Part shown: positions 10,243 through 22,300 of the stretch, one piece after another
Layout of the letters: each line of letters opens with the position of its first letter
How positions within the stretch are numbered: position 1 is the first letter of the stretch
Source: Isoetes taiwanensis
Taxonomy: Eukaryota > Streptophyta > Lycopodiopsida > Isoetales > Isoetaceae
DNA: 64,000 nt
Direction: 5' to 3'
Assembly: GCA_021234155.1 (NCBI GenBank)
Contig: JAJEKV010000169.1
Coordinates: 918,436 to 982,435, forward strand
Made by a program: the position numbers and the translations under genes
The notes under the pieces: generated by a model
What the model was told of the DNA's origin: nothing
Database searches by the model: none
What the model saw: only the letters and a program-made list of their open reading frames with translations

Positions 10243-10565
10243 CATCTTTTTATCTCTGCCTCATTTGTTTAATGTAATTTATTTGTTTAATGTTTCTAGT
10301 TTGATTTGTTGAAGAATAGATGTGGGGAACCTCATGGTAATCAAACAACATGCCATCTATCGTATGGGCCAGAAAGGGAATGGGATGAGAGATATAGAGC
10401 ACGCACCTTGTTTGAAGTATGCATGGAATGGAAGTGGATCTGCCGGGTTGTCTCATCATCGCTCGCGTGGCCGCATTGGGCCACAAAAATGCCTTGCGGA
10501 CTGCAATGGCGCCAGAGTTTTGTATGCAGGGGCAAGCACAGGTCTGGCTATGGCGGACATCGGAA

Positions 10566-10676
10566 TAATGGCCGCAATAAATGCAAAGTGTATTAATGGC
10601 CGCAATAAATGCAAAGTGCACACATGTCTCATCAAGTTATTAGAGTGTATTAATGGCCGCAATAAATGCAAAGTGC
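10566..10676 (+). repeat. Short tandem repeat, three copies of a 24-26 bp unit
   Basis: aatggccgcaataaatgcaaagtg occurs at about 10566, 10594 and 10652. The last two copies extend into a longer shared segment (cacacatgtc). Confidence 0.8.
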
Positions 10677-10951
10677 ACACATGTCGTGCTTTGATAATTT
10701 TTAAGGAATGTGGATTGATTGAGCTTAGATGGATTGATTGAGCAAGGGGAGTCACGTGGCTGTGGCTCCTCCTCAATAAATATTAACTAGGAAAATATAA
10801 AAAATGTTCCTCAAAAATATTTTTCGACACTTGGCGTGCATGCACTGGAGCATCAAAGAATCTCGAAGGATATAATCAAAGTGTATGCATTATATATGGT
10901 TTGAAAAGGAACTCCAAAACAAATTTCACTTTTACAAAATTCAAAAGTTGG

Positions 10952-11026
10952 ACGTTCCCGTTTCCACCCATTCCCGTTCCCGTTCCCAAATTTGGGTCCA
11001 AGTTCCCGTTCCAGTTCCCGTTCCAA
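10952..11026 (+). repeat. TTCCCG-type hexanucleotide repeat, interrupted
   Basis: Runs of ttcccg/ttccca around a central tttgggtcc. Open frames here encode only repeat peptides. Confidence 0.7.
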
Positions 11027-11099
11027 GTAGCTACGGAATGGACTCTCCTAGTCATACACATGGTTTTTGGGGGGGCTTCATGCATGTGGTTTTAGTCTA

Positions 11100-11520
11100 G
11101 AGTGTGAAGCTCCATAAAATGAAGGTCAGATGGATTCTTATGTCACAGACTTACTGTGCTCTTCTTTCAATATGCTTATATGGTGATGAGGAGATATTCA
11201 TTTGTATTGCTTCAAGCAAGGCCTCAACAGAAAGCATGCACAACTCTGTGTAATTATAATGACATCAATGCAATGTCACTAATTCGATTTCTCAAAGTGT
11301 GTAACGGGCCTCTCGAGTTAACCTTCCAGGTAACCCGAAATTCCATCTAATCTTGCAGGAGTCAATGACAAATTGGTATGCATGAATTGAATAATGCAAT
11401 GCTACTGAAGAAATCTTGCTAAAGAATTGAATCTTTGTCCTCAAATATCAAGTTTATTAAGTAACCACAAGGCCTTGCTAAAGGCTCACAAAGATCTTCG
11501 GCATTCAACCATTCGGTTCT
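11100..11520. other. Intergenic DNA, nothing certain
   Basis: No gene seen. A tgtaacgggcctctcgag at about 11300 resembles the start of the miniature LTR at 5144 over a few bases and may be coincidence. Confidence 0.3.
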
Positions 11521-11529
11521 CAGTTGCAC

Positions 11530-13620
11530 AATGATCCTTCAAGCCTCATGTCTATCTACTTACACCATGGACACGAGGGTTTAGTCATAAAAACTAAGTG
11601 GGGGTTTGAGGCGTTTAGAAAATGCTGGCATAATCAACAAGAAACATGTACGTTGTACCAATCACAAGAATAATTCTTAGACTTAGTCACCTAAAAATCA
11701 CTCTGTGCTAGAAACTAGCAATGCAGTATTAGCACATAACGTGAACAATGATAATAAGAACCAGAACATCATCAAGCCATCCAAATAAGTTGTAAATGCA
11801 CACGTCATAATCTTACAATAACCAAGAGACAACCATGACAAACCATAACATAACCATGAGATATCTACTCCAGTTCTATGAAGGCCATCTGTGATGATCA
11901 GGCCCTGCAGCAAATATGGGCAGGGTAAGCCTCATATGTACACACCCTCCTAGCCTGCATCCAGTGCTAGGGGACCACTTCCAAGCCATGTAGCATGACG
12001 AAGTACCCTCGTTGAGGTGACAACGCCCGATGTCAAGAACAAGAAACAACCACGAGTCCAAGCCACCGCAAATGGACTCCAGCCTCGGAGAATATGCACG
12101 CATGTATCAAGAAAGAACTTAGCACATGCTCCACATGTCAGTTTAAGCCACGTTTATCATCATATGATCCAAGAATCAAGAGTCATAATTCGCCTGCATT
12201 TCCTATGCATTTACCAGGAACAACATAGACAATGCCAACACTTGCAATTATATCATAGAGAACAGATTACATTCATGTTCTGTCACATTATGATGTCAAA
12301 TATTCAACTAGTACATGCTAAAATAATGCAACCTTGACAAATAACCGTGGTATCCAAGCATATATCATGTCTAGATCCATTATGCAAGAACACATAGAAG
12401 GTCTAGCATTTTCCTCCCCATGGGAAAAGCTTATTCTAGGATGGCATAATATCCTATTCCCAAGCAATCATGATATCACTACAATTTACATCAATATAAG
12501 GTACAAGGATCACCTCGCAACTACAACATGCTTCCACTAATATGTTTCTCCAGAGTCACTCTCTCCAAAAGGAGTGAACATTTTATAGAGGACTCATAAG
12601 CAATTTAGTATGTTAGCTTATTTTTCTTACTAGTAAGCATTTATTTGGCCAACAGCACTCCATGCGATTGCCATACTCCAGAAACCCCCATAAGCTTCTC
12701 TAGGCTGCTTTATCATACATCCTCTTATTATCCAACTGAGAGATTAACGTTGTAGCTCACATTATCTCCACAGTTGTTTCTTAGCAGTGCAATTCCATAT
12801 CATAGTTTATATTAGCATCTTAACTTCAATCTAATCACCAAGGGTACATATACATCTTTGTCTATTTTCTTAATTAGCTTCTTGTCTCATGGAGCCGGTG
12901 GCATCTTTTGTGTCCTTGCTAGAACCTCCATGCAGCCCCATAAGCTACATGATCTCCAAGGTCTCAATTGAGTTATGGCTTCTTCCAAGCAAAACAATCT
13001 CTAAATTGTTGTTGCCAGGATCCCGTTTACTCCATACAAGGTCGCCCTACTATCTACAATTCTAAAGATTATTCCCGGACTTATTACAATAATCTTAGCT
13101 TAGTCCTTACTTCCACTTATATTCCATCATCGCAAAGGACATTCAATCCCACATTATTACATTCAAGATCACTCAGATTCCTTTAATACTCTTAATTCAA
13201 TTCATTGAATCCTGATTCTTTTCCTCAACAACAAGAACAATCTAAGCAATCTAAGCATCCCCTGGTGTAAGCGGCAAACCACCCACCTGAGAACCACTTC
13301 AATAATGACCTTTCGACTCCTTCTAGTTGTTTTCTTCTCAAAATATCCCCTCCTTTTAGCTCCTAGCTTCAGGAAGCAAGCTATACAAAGAGATATAATG
13401 ATGTAGTCAATTCTAACACATCTTCACTCTTTCTGCCATATCTCCTTCATACGGATGAATTTTGGCTTACCAAATCCAATCCAAAAAGGTGATTTGAAGA
13501 TCTTTCCAGCAAAGTAAAAATTACTTGAATTGGATCTAGGTTGCCGAGATATGATGCTCCAAAGTTCGGCCAGCAAGACTACCTAGAAATTGCTCCTTCT
13601 GCCTCCTTCCAGAAACCCTC
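11530..13620 (-). repeat. Large LTR (copy B) of the same family as copy A, minus strand
   Basis: Read on the minus strand, 12115-11870 aligns by eye with 7735-7935 of copy A: acatcgggcgttg, cgtcatgc, ctggatgca, tgtgtaca, ttacc and gcctgatca occur in the same order. The CCCCACTTAG hairpin motif follows (RC of 11581-11600). The upstream part (RC of 13440-13620) has the phrase catatctcggcaacctagatcc, typical of plant Gypsy LTRs. No coding region of an element flanks it, so it may be a solo LTR; ends are approximate. Confidence 0.45.
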
Positions 13621-13629
13621 ATAGAATCT

Positions 13630-13766
13630 GATGCTTTTTTGCTTTTATCACATGAATTTTATATAAACTTCTTATACATAGTATGTATTCCTCATGTACT
13701 GATGCTTTTTTGCTTTTATCACATGAATTTTATATAAACTTCTTATACATAGTATGTATTCCTCAT
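13630..13766 (+). repeat. Tandem duplication of a 71-bp unit
   Basis: gatgcttttttgcttttatc through cctcat occurs at 13630 and again at 13701, essentially identical, indicating a recent duplication. Confidence 0.92.
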
Positions 13767-14045
13767 CAATAGGCAAATGTAAATTACATGCCTGCTAAAG
13801 ATCCCATGCAATCTTCCAAGGCTCAAGTACTATCTTATGGTGGAAGCATAGAAGAGAGACAATTGTTATTTACTGTACAAACTCTGTGTTTCTTAAAATC
13901 ATAGTTACTTCATTCATTTGTCGTGCCTTGAAGGTTCTTCATCATGAAATGTCATGATTCTGCCAGTGCTCAGCAAGCATATGGAAAAAAGATTTTGCAT
14001 GAAGCTAATGTGCCAAAGGCTTCACGTTAAAAAATCTTTTACATT

Positions 14046-15098
14046 ATGCCTCAGTTTATCACCACTCTTCTCCTTTCTTGTGGGTTCCTCTACCTCCTGC
14101 GTACTTGCCCTTGGCTGCCACTGTGCATGCTCGGACGCAGGCCCGTTGGAGGCGAGCTGCTGTGCTCACCTTGGAGGATTGGTATTGGGATGGTCAGCTA
14201 GCTTCGTGGGAGTTCTTTCGAGCTCGCTTTCGCCTGAAGGACAGTGACCGGGCTATCTGGGAACAAGTGGCGGGAAGTATTCCGCTACATATACCTATAG
14301 TCCCTCAGGGTGATGTGGTGGTGCAGGTTTGGAAGGTTCATCCAGATGTTGTATCTTCTTGTTTTGTGCGGTCTTGTTACCGGGTGTTGGCTATTCATGA
14401 CACTCTGCCCTTCCGGGCAAGTGGTCTCTGCGGCTTCGGGTTCTCGATGGCTTCGGTTTGGGCGTGGACATGGAGCTCACTTCCCCAAGAAGGTTCGGGT
14501 GCTTATGTGGCGGTGGTGCCACCGATCTCGGGGGTGAATGTCCTTGTGAGTCGGTTTAGGCGGGTGTGAGCCCTCTTTGCCCTTGTTGTGGCCTTCATCG
14601 TGAGGGGGGTGGAGCATTATGCGGTTTTATGCCCTCATTTGCGGGTTGCCCGGGATTGGGTCGGGGCTCGTTTGGTGAGATTGAATAGCCAACAATTCTT
14701 TGCTTCATGTGTATCACGGTGTTTGGCGCTCGTCTGGCGACAAAGCCTTGCATCTGTGCGTGGCTTGGTTGGTGTGGTTGATTTGGAAGCGGCGGTTGTG
14801 GATCTTCGGGGATTCAGTGACTGCCCCTGACCTCGATTCCTCGACTTCGGTACAAGCTATTTCAAAGCTTTTTGGTGTTCCCGGGATTAGTAGAGCGGAA
14901 GTTTTCCATTTGGCGGGACTTCTTGGGTGTGGTAGATGGTGATGGTCAGTTTGTACATCAGTAGAGTTGCAGTTGTTGTGGAGTGTCGAGGTATCACTGT
15001 CTCTTTGGGGCAGTTCTCCTTCCTCCTCACTTGCTTTGTAACATTACCATTCTTTTAATATATTGCTGACACAGTTCTTCAAAAAAAAAAAAAAAAAA
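14046..15098 (+). mobile_element. 5'-truncated LINE (L1-type 3' end) with poly-A and target-site duplication
   Basis: An insert of about 1.05 kb ends in 18 A residues (15081-15098) and is flanked by the direct repeat aaaatcttttacatt (14031-14045 and 15095-15109). Its frames contain remnants of the zf-RVT C-terminal region of plant L1 ORF2: the KVRVLMWRW motif (about 14490) and a CPCCG knuckle start shortly after, then a Trp-rich AWLVWLIWKRRLW segment (about 14760). Stops and frameshifts break it. Only the 3' end of the element was inserted, the usual result of incomplete target-primed reverse transcription. Confidence 0.88.
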
Positions 15099-15109
15099 TC
15101 TTTTACATT

Positions 15110-16330
15110 GTCATCATATATACAAACATTATTGAAAGCCATAGAGAATGAGTTGAAAATCAAACATGATCTGTACATACCCGATCGTAACATTGATTGT
15201 GTTGTTTGCTATTTGTTACGATTTTGAATTTGATTTACAAGACGACATATTTGATGTATTTGATACATTAGCTATTTCTTGTAAGTTCTTAGTATTATTC
15301 AATAGCTCTATAAAGCCATTGTTTTTATTGAAATCGATGGAATGGCTATTTCATGCTACATTAAATACAACTGATTTTAGATGTCTTACAAGTGAGACAA
15401 CATCCAATGGTATAAGCAACACTACACTTGATATTATTACTGAACCCGAGTGACATGAGTAGTGCCATTATATGTGGCAACCTCTCATGACAGTCGATCA
15501 CTAAATATTGACAAACTTGATGACATTGACGTTGAGGAAATCGATGGCATTATTTATTATGACTTTTTGGGTGCCATTAAAATTGGTATTAGAAATGAGA
15601 ATATGTATGTCTTTATTTATACAAAATTCTAACACTATGAGTGGTGTTATCATTGACCTTACGCATGATATTATATGTGAACCTTTAGATGATGCTATAT
15701 GTGATTCTATAATCGGCTTTACCATTGATATTAATGGTGGCATTGTGGTTGGTGTTGTTGGTGACGTACTAGTTGATGAACTATTTTACATTATAGGTGA
15801 CATTATATGCGACTTTACATGTGAATAAGCACAAAAATGATTGGGGGGTCTGGGGGGAGGGGGATAAATATGATGAGATAAACTATAAGAGGAGTATGAT
15901 CACAAGAAAAAGGGTAGGAAAATGTCTCCCTTCTTAGGCATGTAAAGTATACGTTGTGTTGGTTAGAGGACTCCTCAAAAAGATTTTATTCTTCTTCTTT
16001 TATAGAAGTTTGAGTTCTTGTATTGACGGGATTGGCAACCATTGCAAATCATAGGGTATTTGATTACAAATACAACACGACCAATCATTCCTAAGTGTAT
16101 TCGCACTAGTCGCGCGCTGGCCATACAGGATCTGTAGGATGGGCGAATCCGACGACTTCATGGGGTATTGGGCGCGACGAGTGCGAATAAGCATAAAAAT
16201 GATATTATATGTGACGCTACATGTGACGTGGCGATTAACATTATAGGTAACAGATGTGCTGATATTATGTGACATTCTCGCTGCTGCATTTATGTTAGTG
16301 GGCTGCAACACCTATAACATTAGCTATTAA
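15110..16330 (+). repeat. Degenerate A/T-rich repeat field with a 343-bp insert
   Basis: Many imperfect copies of a g-a-c-a-t-t-a-t-a-t-g-t-g-a motif (for example 15660-15830 and 16200-16280). Frames through it (15508-15828) encode only low-complexity peptides (DIICDFTCE). The field is interrupted at 15842-16183 by unlike sequence flanked by gaataagcaYaaaaatgat (15823-15841 and 16184-16202). Confidence 0.55.
15842..16183. mobile_element. Possible small insertion with 19-bp target-site duplication and internal hairpin
   Basis: Flanked by a 19-bp direct repeat with one mismatch. Near its right end are inverted arms tattcgcactagtcgcgc (about 16099) and gcgcgacgagtgcgaata (about 16172). No coding capacity. 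The second arm overlaps the flanking repeat, so the duplication could instead be chance within repetitive DNA. Confidence 0.35.
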
Positions 16331-16560
16331 GAAATTTTGAGTTGCAATTCTAGGCCAAAGGGGATGCACTTATATACAAGGGGGGTTATGCCATATGCGT
16401 TAAAGGGGTGGCAAAAAACTCCCCGTATATGGATTTTTTTAGAAGCCAATTTTGACCCCTTCAGAATAATTTTAACCTAGGCTAGTGCCCAAAACCATAA
16501 GAAAAGGACCCCCTATCAAATATCATAACATATATATGTTCTTATGTTTGTCCTCCTGAA
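16331..16560. other. Spacer, nothing recognised
   Basis: No open frame or repeat of note. Confidence 0.3.
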
Positions 16561-16563
16561 TCC

Positions 16564-16965
16564 GGTCGTTGATCCGAGATCCTACGGCTCACGTGGCTTT
16601 GGGACGTATCCTACGGCCCAGATGGCTTGGGAGTTTGTTTCAGATTATATGTAAGCGATCCTACGGTCCAGGTTGATCTGATCCTGATCGTCAGTCCGAG
16701 ATCCTACGACTCATGTTGCTTTGGGACACATCCTACGGTGCACATGGCTTGGGGAATTATATGTAATCGATCCTACGGTCTAGGTTGATCCGATCCTGAT
16801 CGTCGATCCGAGATCTTACGGCTCACGTGGCTTGGCACATATCCTACGGTGCACATGACTTTGGGAATTATATGTAATAGATCCTATGGCTCATGTTGCT
16901 TGAATTATTGTCACGTGGTGAGATCTCAACCCTTGATCGGGTCCAAGATCCTACGGCCCAAGTTG
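16564..16965 (+). repeat. Minisatellite built on GATCCTACGG
   Basis: About three diverged higher-order units of roughly 110-125 bp. Each holds several copies of gatcctacgg followed by ctcacgtgg, tgcacatgg or tctaggttg, linked by attatatgtaatcgatcc. CACGTG-type hexamers recur within it. Confidence 0.75.
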
Positions 16966-17008
16966 AATGCTCATCCCTTAGGAAAAGGCTTTTAAAATTT
17001 TTATGTTG

Positions 17009-17072
17009 TGTGGGGGATTCGAATCCTGGCCATTGACCCCCTAGCCCCCCATTCTAACCACTAGACCAAGCA
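17009..17072 (-). repeat. tRNA-like unit (SINE head or tRNA pseudogene)
   Basis: On the minus strand: TTGGTCTAGTGGTTAGAATG (box A, close to that of tRNA-Gly) and GGATTCGAATCCC (box B). Spacing is tRNA-like but no acceptor stem closes it. Confidence 0.55.
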
Positions 17073-17109
17073 TTAATTCCATGAATGATTTATGTTTCAA
17101 ATATACTTA

Positions 17110-17870
17110 AGGATAATGTTCCCATTAAGATAAAATAGACTATAACATTCTAGCTAGTTCAAGAAAGTTCTAGAATGTTCTGGAAGGGTCTAGAAAGTTC
17201 TAGAATCTTCTAGAAAGTTCTAGAACATAAGAGAATCTAGGGGGGGATCTAAGAAAATTCTTCCAGAAAGTTACAAATTGTTCTAATAAGTTTTAGAATG
17301 TCTAGAATGTAGGGGAATCTACGGGAATGTAAGGAAATCTAGAGAAATACTTCCAGAAAGTTCTAGAATATATTGAAAGTCTTAGAATGTTCCAGAAAGT
17401 CTTAGAATGTTCTAAAAAGTTTTAGAACGTAAAGGAATCCAGAAGAATCTAATAGAATCTAAGAAAATCTTATAAAATGTAAGAGAATCTAGGAAAATAT
17501 TTACAAGCCTAAGGAAATCTCTTAAAATCTGGGGGATCTAAGGGAATCTTCATAAAATCTAAGGGAATCTAAAAAAATGTTGATGAAATCTTAGAGTATC
17601 TAGGGGAATCTTTATAGAATCTCTTTGAATATCATATAATGTAAGGGAACCTAGGGCAATCTCATAAAGTCTAAAGGGATCTAAGGGAATCTAAGGGGAT
17701 CTAGGGGGATCTTCATAGAATCTTGGAGAATCTACGGAAATCTAATGGAATCTAGATGGAATCTTATAAAATTTAGAGGAATCTCCACGAAACCTCCAAG
17801 AGAACCTTGGTAGAATCTTAGAGAATCTATGAATTTAGAGTATTCTCAAAAGATTCTTTTAGAATGTAGG
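17110..17870 (+). repeat. Degenerate TCTAGAA/GAATCTA repeat field
   Basis: About 760 bp of imperfect 10- to 20-bp motifs (gaatctagg, agttctagaat, aatctaaggg). The left end contains a phased nGAAn array (17158-17225). No coding potential. Confidence 0.75.
17158..17225. promoter_or_regulatory. Array matching heat-shock elements (14 alternating TTC/GAA modules)
   Basis: TTC and GAA alternate every five bases without phase loss over 68 bp; 13 of 14 modules match, and one reads GTC. This is the binding consensus for HSF trimers. It lies in a repeat field 2.1 kb upstream of the transporter start, so function is uncertain. Confidence 0.5.
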
Positions 17871-18244
17871 GCACGACAAGAACTTGCAGCATAGGAACAT
17901 GCTAAAACTCGGACATGCACCGTAGGACGCATTAAATTTCTTGTATATGTATGTAAATAGGTAAAAAAAAAACCCCTCGCCATGCATGCAGATATGCAAA
18001 GAAACAGTGAACCCCCCTTGTTCTAGGCATGAAATTGACATAATCAACAACGCTAATTGACCCCTTCTCTTATAGTGTAAGTGATACCCCTTAATAGAAA
18101 TACTTTATGCGGTATATATATGAGACATTTGGTGGAACACATGATAAGGAATTTTTTGTTATGAAAAATAGTAGATAAGGGGCTTTTGCCTAACCCTGGG
18201 AATGCAAATGACACTCCAAAATACATATAGACGAATCCCCTGGG

Positions 18245-18432
18245 TTTCTATACCACTGATGCCATAAGCTAAGAAGTGAGTGAGTGCAGGCCTCATCAGG
18301 GGTAGTCTGGGCTGAGAATGAAGTGGCTGAGTACGAGTCTCATATTGTGTTGTGTAATCTGTGTTTGTAAATGAATCGATATATGTCCTAAGGGATGCTG
18401 CAAATGTGGTATGATGTTAAAACTACTCATCA
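18245..18432 (+). mobile_element. SINE-like element, copy 1
   Basis: A box B-like gagtacgagtctc (about 18329) is followed by a core (18382-18432: atatgtcc, gggatgctg, aatgtggtatga, ttaaaa-tactcatc) that recurs three times at 52.6-53.3 kb, once inverted. It is short, non-coding and dispersed, as expected of a tRNA-derived SINE. Confidence 0.5.
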
Positions 18433-18439
18433 ACTATGT

Positions 18440-19366
18440 ACAACAGACTGATTACCTACTATATCTGTACCCAAGGAGGGACATAAAAACTAACACAATT
18501 TATACTTGTCGGGTTTTGGCAGAAAGAGAGTATGAAATGTATGTACGTATGTAATATACAAACAATGTAGGTCCCAAGGTGCAAAGGTAGACGAAAACAA
18601 AACAAGCTTGTTTCCCTATAGTGCCATCATTGACAATAAAAAGAAGTTGCTCGAAATAAGGGAAATCCCATTGGTTTAGCAGTATGATAGACATGGCCTG
18701 TCTATGCCACCCCAAGAGGGAAATGCTGGTGGTTAGTATAGTGTTGGTATAGCATACTTCAAAAATATCCCATGTATGTAATTGTGCATACAATACAAAA
18801 TCATGTCATTGTCATTATGAAGTCAAATGGCTGTGCGATAGCAGTTGTAGTGCATTTTGTTACCTTGTGTCAAGCACCTTAATGTCACATCCAAAAGGGA
18901 AAAAAGTCTGCAACCATTAGACGCATCATGTTTAAACCAGGGGCATAATCCTGGTATATTATCTGGATCTTTGTTAACCACTAACCTAGCATTTTATGAA
19001 TGCACTTTTTATCGAATTGTTGGCGTGAACTGCAAGTTACTTTAATCATAATAATATAACCTATATAAGGCTGGTTTAACATGACCATAATGTTGCTTTC
19101 TTTCTCCTAAAAGCCTTTGCGTAGATTTGGTTTAGAATAAATAAAGGGAAGCCCTTTTTCCTAAAATAAAAACCCAATCTATTAGTCTAAAAATTAATAG
19201 CATCGGGCTCTGAATTATTTGAGAGAGGGTGTTAAGACTGTCTGAACTAGAAAAAGTCTGGAATTATTGCTTTCGTGTTCTGGAGGAAGACTAAAGCTCG
19301 ATCCAGCTCTGAACAACAGGCATCTAACATTTCCATCACATTTCTCGACTTGGTGAGACCCAGAAG
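18440..19366. other. Upstream region of the transporter gene
   Basis: No other gene seen. A/T-rich sequence; no convincing TATA box could be placed. The 5' UTR and promoter of the transporter should lie here. Confidence 0.35.
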
Positions 19367-22300
19367 ATGATGAAAAAGCAACGGGAAATGAGGCGAATTT
19401 CTTCCATGCTTTTTTCTCGCCAGTCTGGCTCTACATGGCCATTGTCCAAGTATACAAATTCTGAAGGCCCTGGTGTTGTACCGGGGCACCAAAATGTGGG
19501 TTTTTGTTTACAGGGAAATCGAGCTTCAAAAGATCATTGGGCATACCTGCCACATCGCTGCCAAAGGCAATTTCAATTGGTATGGATTGGTTTGTCACAG
19601 GTGTTTGTTAATTATCTCTGCTTTGACAGTACCATGTTTTTTAATCTTTGGATTATCCTTACATTGCTGAGCAGTTTTGACAGGTCCCCGCAGCTGCTCG
19701 GATTGGTGATACGCACTTGGTGGCTAGTAATTGGGGATCCAGAATTCAGCTTTCACATTTTTCATCGACAAAAGATCTTCAGAAAGTTAAAAGCGATAAG
19801 CCAGTGAAAGCAGAAAAGGATGTAGAGTCAGTTCCAGACTTGCAGATATTGAAGGGTCTCACCAAATATTTGTGGCCTAAAGATGGTTCGGACTCTAGAA
19901 TGCGCGTTTTGTTTGCACTTGGCCTTTTGGTTAGTGGCAAGGTAAGGACATGAAACCTCACAAGCTATGTATGATAGGTTTTCCATTTGTAGAGTCGTAG
20001 ACAATATATAACAAGCAGATTAGCAATCAAACAACAGTCTACAACCACTTTATATGCGACGAAACACAGTAAAATCAAGGAGGAAAATTGTTGCTGCCCT
20101 AGATGTCTAAGCATGTCTAGAAGCCTATGAGAATGTCTATATTTCTATGATTGCTTTCTTATGGTGTTTTTTAATTCGATTTTGTGATGGTTGTCAGGGC
20201 AGGTCTTAAACGTCCAAGTTCCATTCTTATTCAAGTATGCAGTTGATGGCTTGTCTGCAGCTGCTGGCATGTCTCAGCAAGGTGTGGCATCAATAGCAGC
20301 CAGCGATCCATTCCTTCTCGCTATGCTTGGAACACCAACAGCCGCCCTTATTGGCTATGGCCTGGCACGTATTGGTGCTTCGGCATGCAATGGTATGTAG
20401 TCCTTTATTCACTAACATGCATCCTTCTACATGCTGTTATGTTAGCTGATACTGTTAAAGTGAACTTCCCTTGTCTGCTTACTACAAATGATTTTCAACA
20501 GTCAGAAATAATCTATGACAAGATTAAAATCAAACAAAATGCAACATATCTTGTGGATGATCTGGAGTTATGGGTGTAAAGAAAGACAGGGAGGGAAGCG
20601 TAAGCACCTACTAGCTCCTAGAGTGAACTAACTCTAGTGATACGTGACTGGCATTTATAATGATGCCATGTCAGCAACAGATGGATGACTCAGCATGCAC
20701 AGTCATCAATATACTACATCCCCTGATGCCGTGCATGGCTGCAAAACAAAACAAACTAGCAGAAACAAGATGCTAACTAGATGCTAACATCCCCCCGAAC
20801 TCAAACACTGCTCGTGAGATGGAGCAAATGCAACCACAATATAAGCCATGGGTGCCATGTGACTTTGGCCTTGAACCAGATTTTTCTTCCCCTGTACCAT
20901 TCCCTCTTGTGTGAATATGTACATTCACATCATTACCAATATGAGCCTGCAAGAATTAACTCCTGTAATACATAGGCATCAGACTTCTGTAATGCAGAAT
21001 CATGGCTCTTAGCAGTTCCAAGTGACTAAAATTCAAATTCTCTGCTCAAAATATCTAGTCTAGAAGACTCTAATTCAGAAACATGCCCCACTGATCCTTG
21101 ACCGCCACTAAGAATATTGTTCTCCATGTATTGGTCTTCGATCTATTAATAACAAGTAATACTTGATTTGCTTGATGCAAACACATAAAATTAACTGTCA
21201 ACAACATGCCAATTTCTCTAATGCCATGCCAGATTTTTATGATCAATCTCTCACTAGTAAAACCATTCAAAGAAATAGCTTCTAGGCTGCTCGATAAAAT
21301 CATTTCCCCGTCCAGACGAATCTGCATTCAATCCAGACAAATTTGAGAAATGTACAGCTCCTTTGCAGTCAATTGATCTTGCAAGTAATATTGCCAAGAA
21401 ATTGACTTGAGTTTCACTGATCTGATCCACACTAGATTTCTTAGAGCATCTGTACCAAGATTTCTCAGAACATCTGTGTCAAATTGACCAAGGCTTGGGT
21501 GCAGTCATGACAGTGTGCAAGGTCAGTATTACTAATATTAGTAGCTTTTAAATCTGACTTAATTTCAAAGATTTCAGTATTACTTTCCTTGGCCTATTTA
21601 CGCTCTCAGGTTAATAAGAGAAATTAATAGCACGTGCATATATATGTATAGAAACTCAAGTATCGGCATCATGTCTCTTGATGGTCTGTCTTTGATGACA
21701 ATTTTTTTATATTGGCCTGCCATAGATATTGCACATCCGGATTAGCCAATAACAATAGGAGCATTATAAGTACTAATAATGTGACAGTTGCACAATGTAG
21801 TGAAGGAGATTCTAAAGATACTAATATTTTGTGAATGAAACAGAACTTCGGAATGCTGTTTTTGCGAATGTTGCTCAGGATGCGATTCGTAAACTTGCCC
21901 GCCAGGTTTTTGTCCACTTGCACACTCTTGACTTGAACTTCCACTTAAGGTGAGTGGCATCATCTTCTGCCATATATAATGGTAATTAACAAATTGAAGT
22001 TTTAAAGGGGCCGCTATTAGGCATGGGTTCTCTTCCAAACGCAAAATCCTTATGATCTTAATTTTTGGCCAAGGAAGTGTCTACCTTCATACGTCCCTCA
22101 CTATAAAAGCATGTGGAAGGTACTCAGATGCTGCGAAGGCTCTTTCTATTTGTAAAAGAGGAAAGTATTTTCTTAAAATGTGCTAACAGGCCCTTAGGAT
22201 TTATGAGACCCCCTTGGGGGTGTTGTGCAGAGGACCCCAGGCACATTTTTTCTCATCACTCAGAATCTGAAGATGCACCATGTGACTTGACCTGTTCTGA

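Noticed and set aside
10306-10776. Overlapping frames of 96-139 codons on both strands
   Set aside because: They run through the short tandem repeat at 10566-10676 and show no domain; several overlap in different frames.
14078-14569. 163-codon frame as an independent gene
   Set aside because: It is a shifted frame through the degraded zf-RVT part of the 5'-truncated LINE.
15508-15828. 106-codon frame (ending DIICDFTCE) as a gene
   Set aside because: Low-complexity translation of a degenerate A/T-rich repeat; an equally long frame exists on the opposite strand.
17009-17072. Functional tRNA gene
   Set aside because: Box A and box B are good but the ends do not pair as an acceptor stem and no sensible anticodon arm could be drawn.
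19247-19492. Minus-strand frame opposite transporter exon 1
   Set aside because: Overlaps the first coding exon antisense and resembles no protein family.
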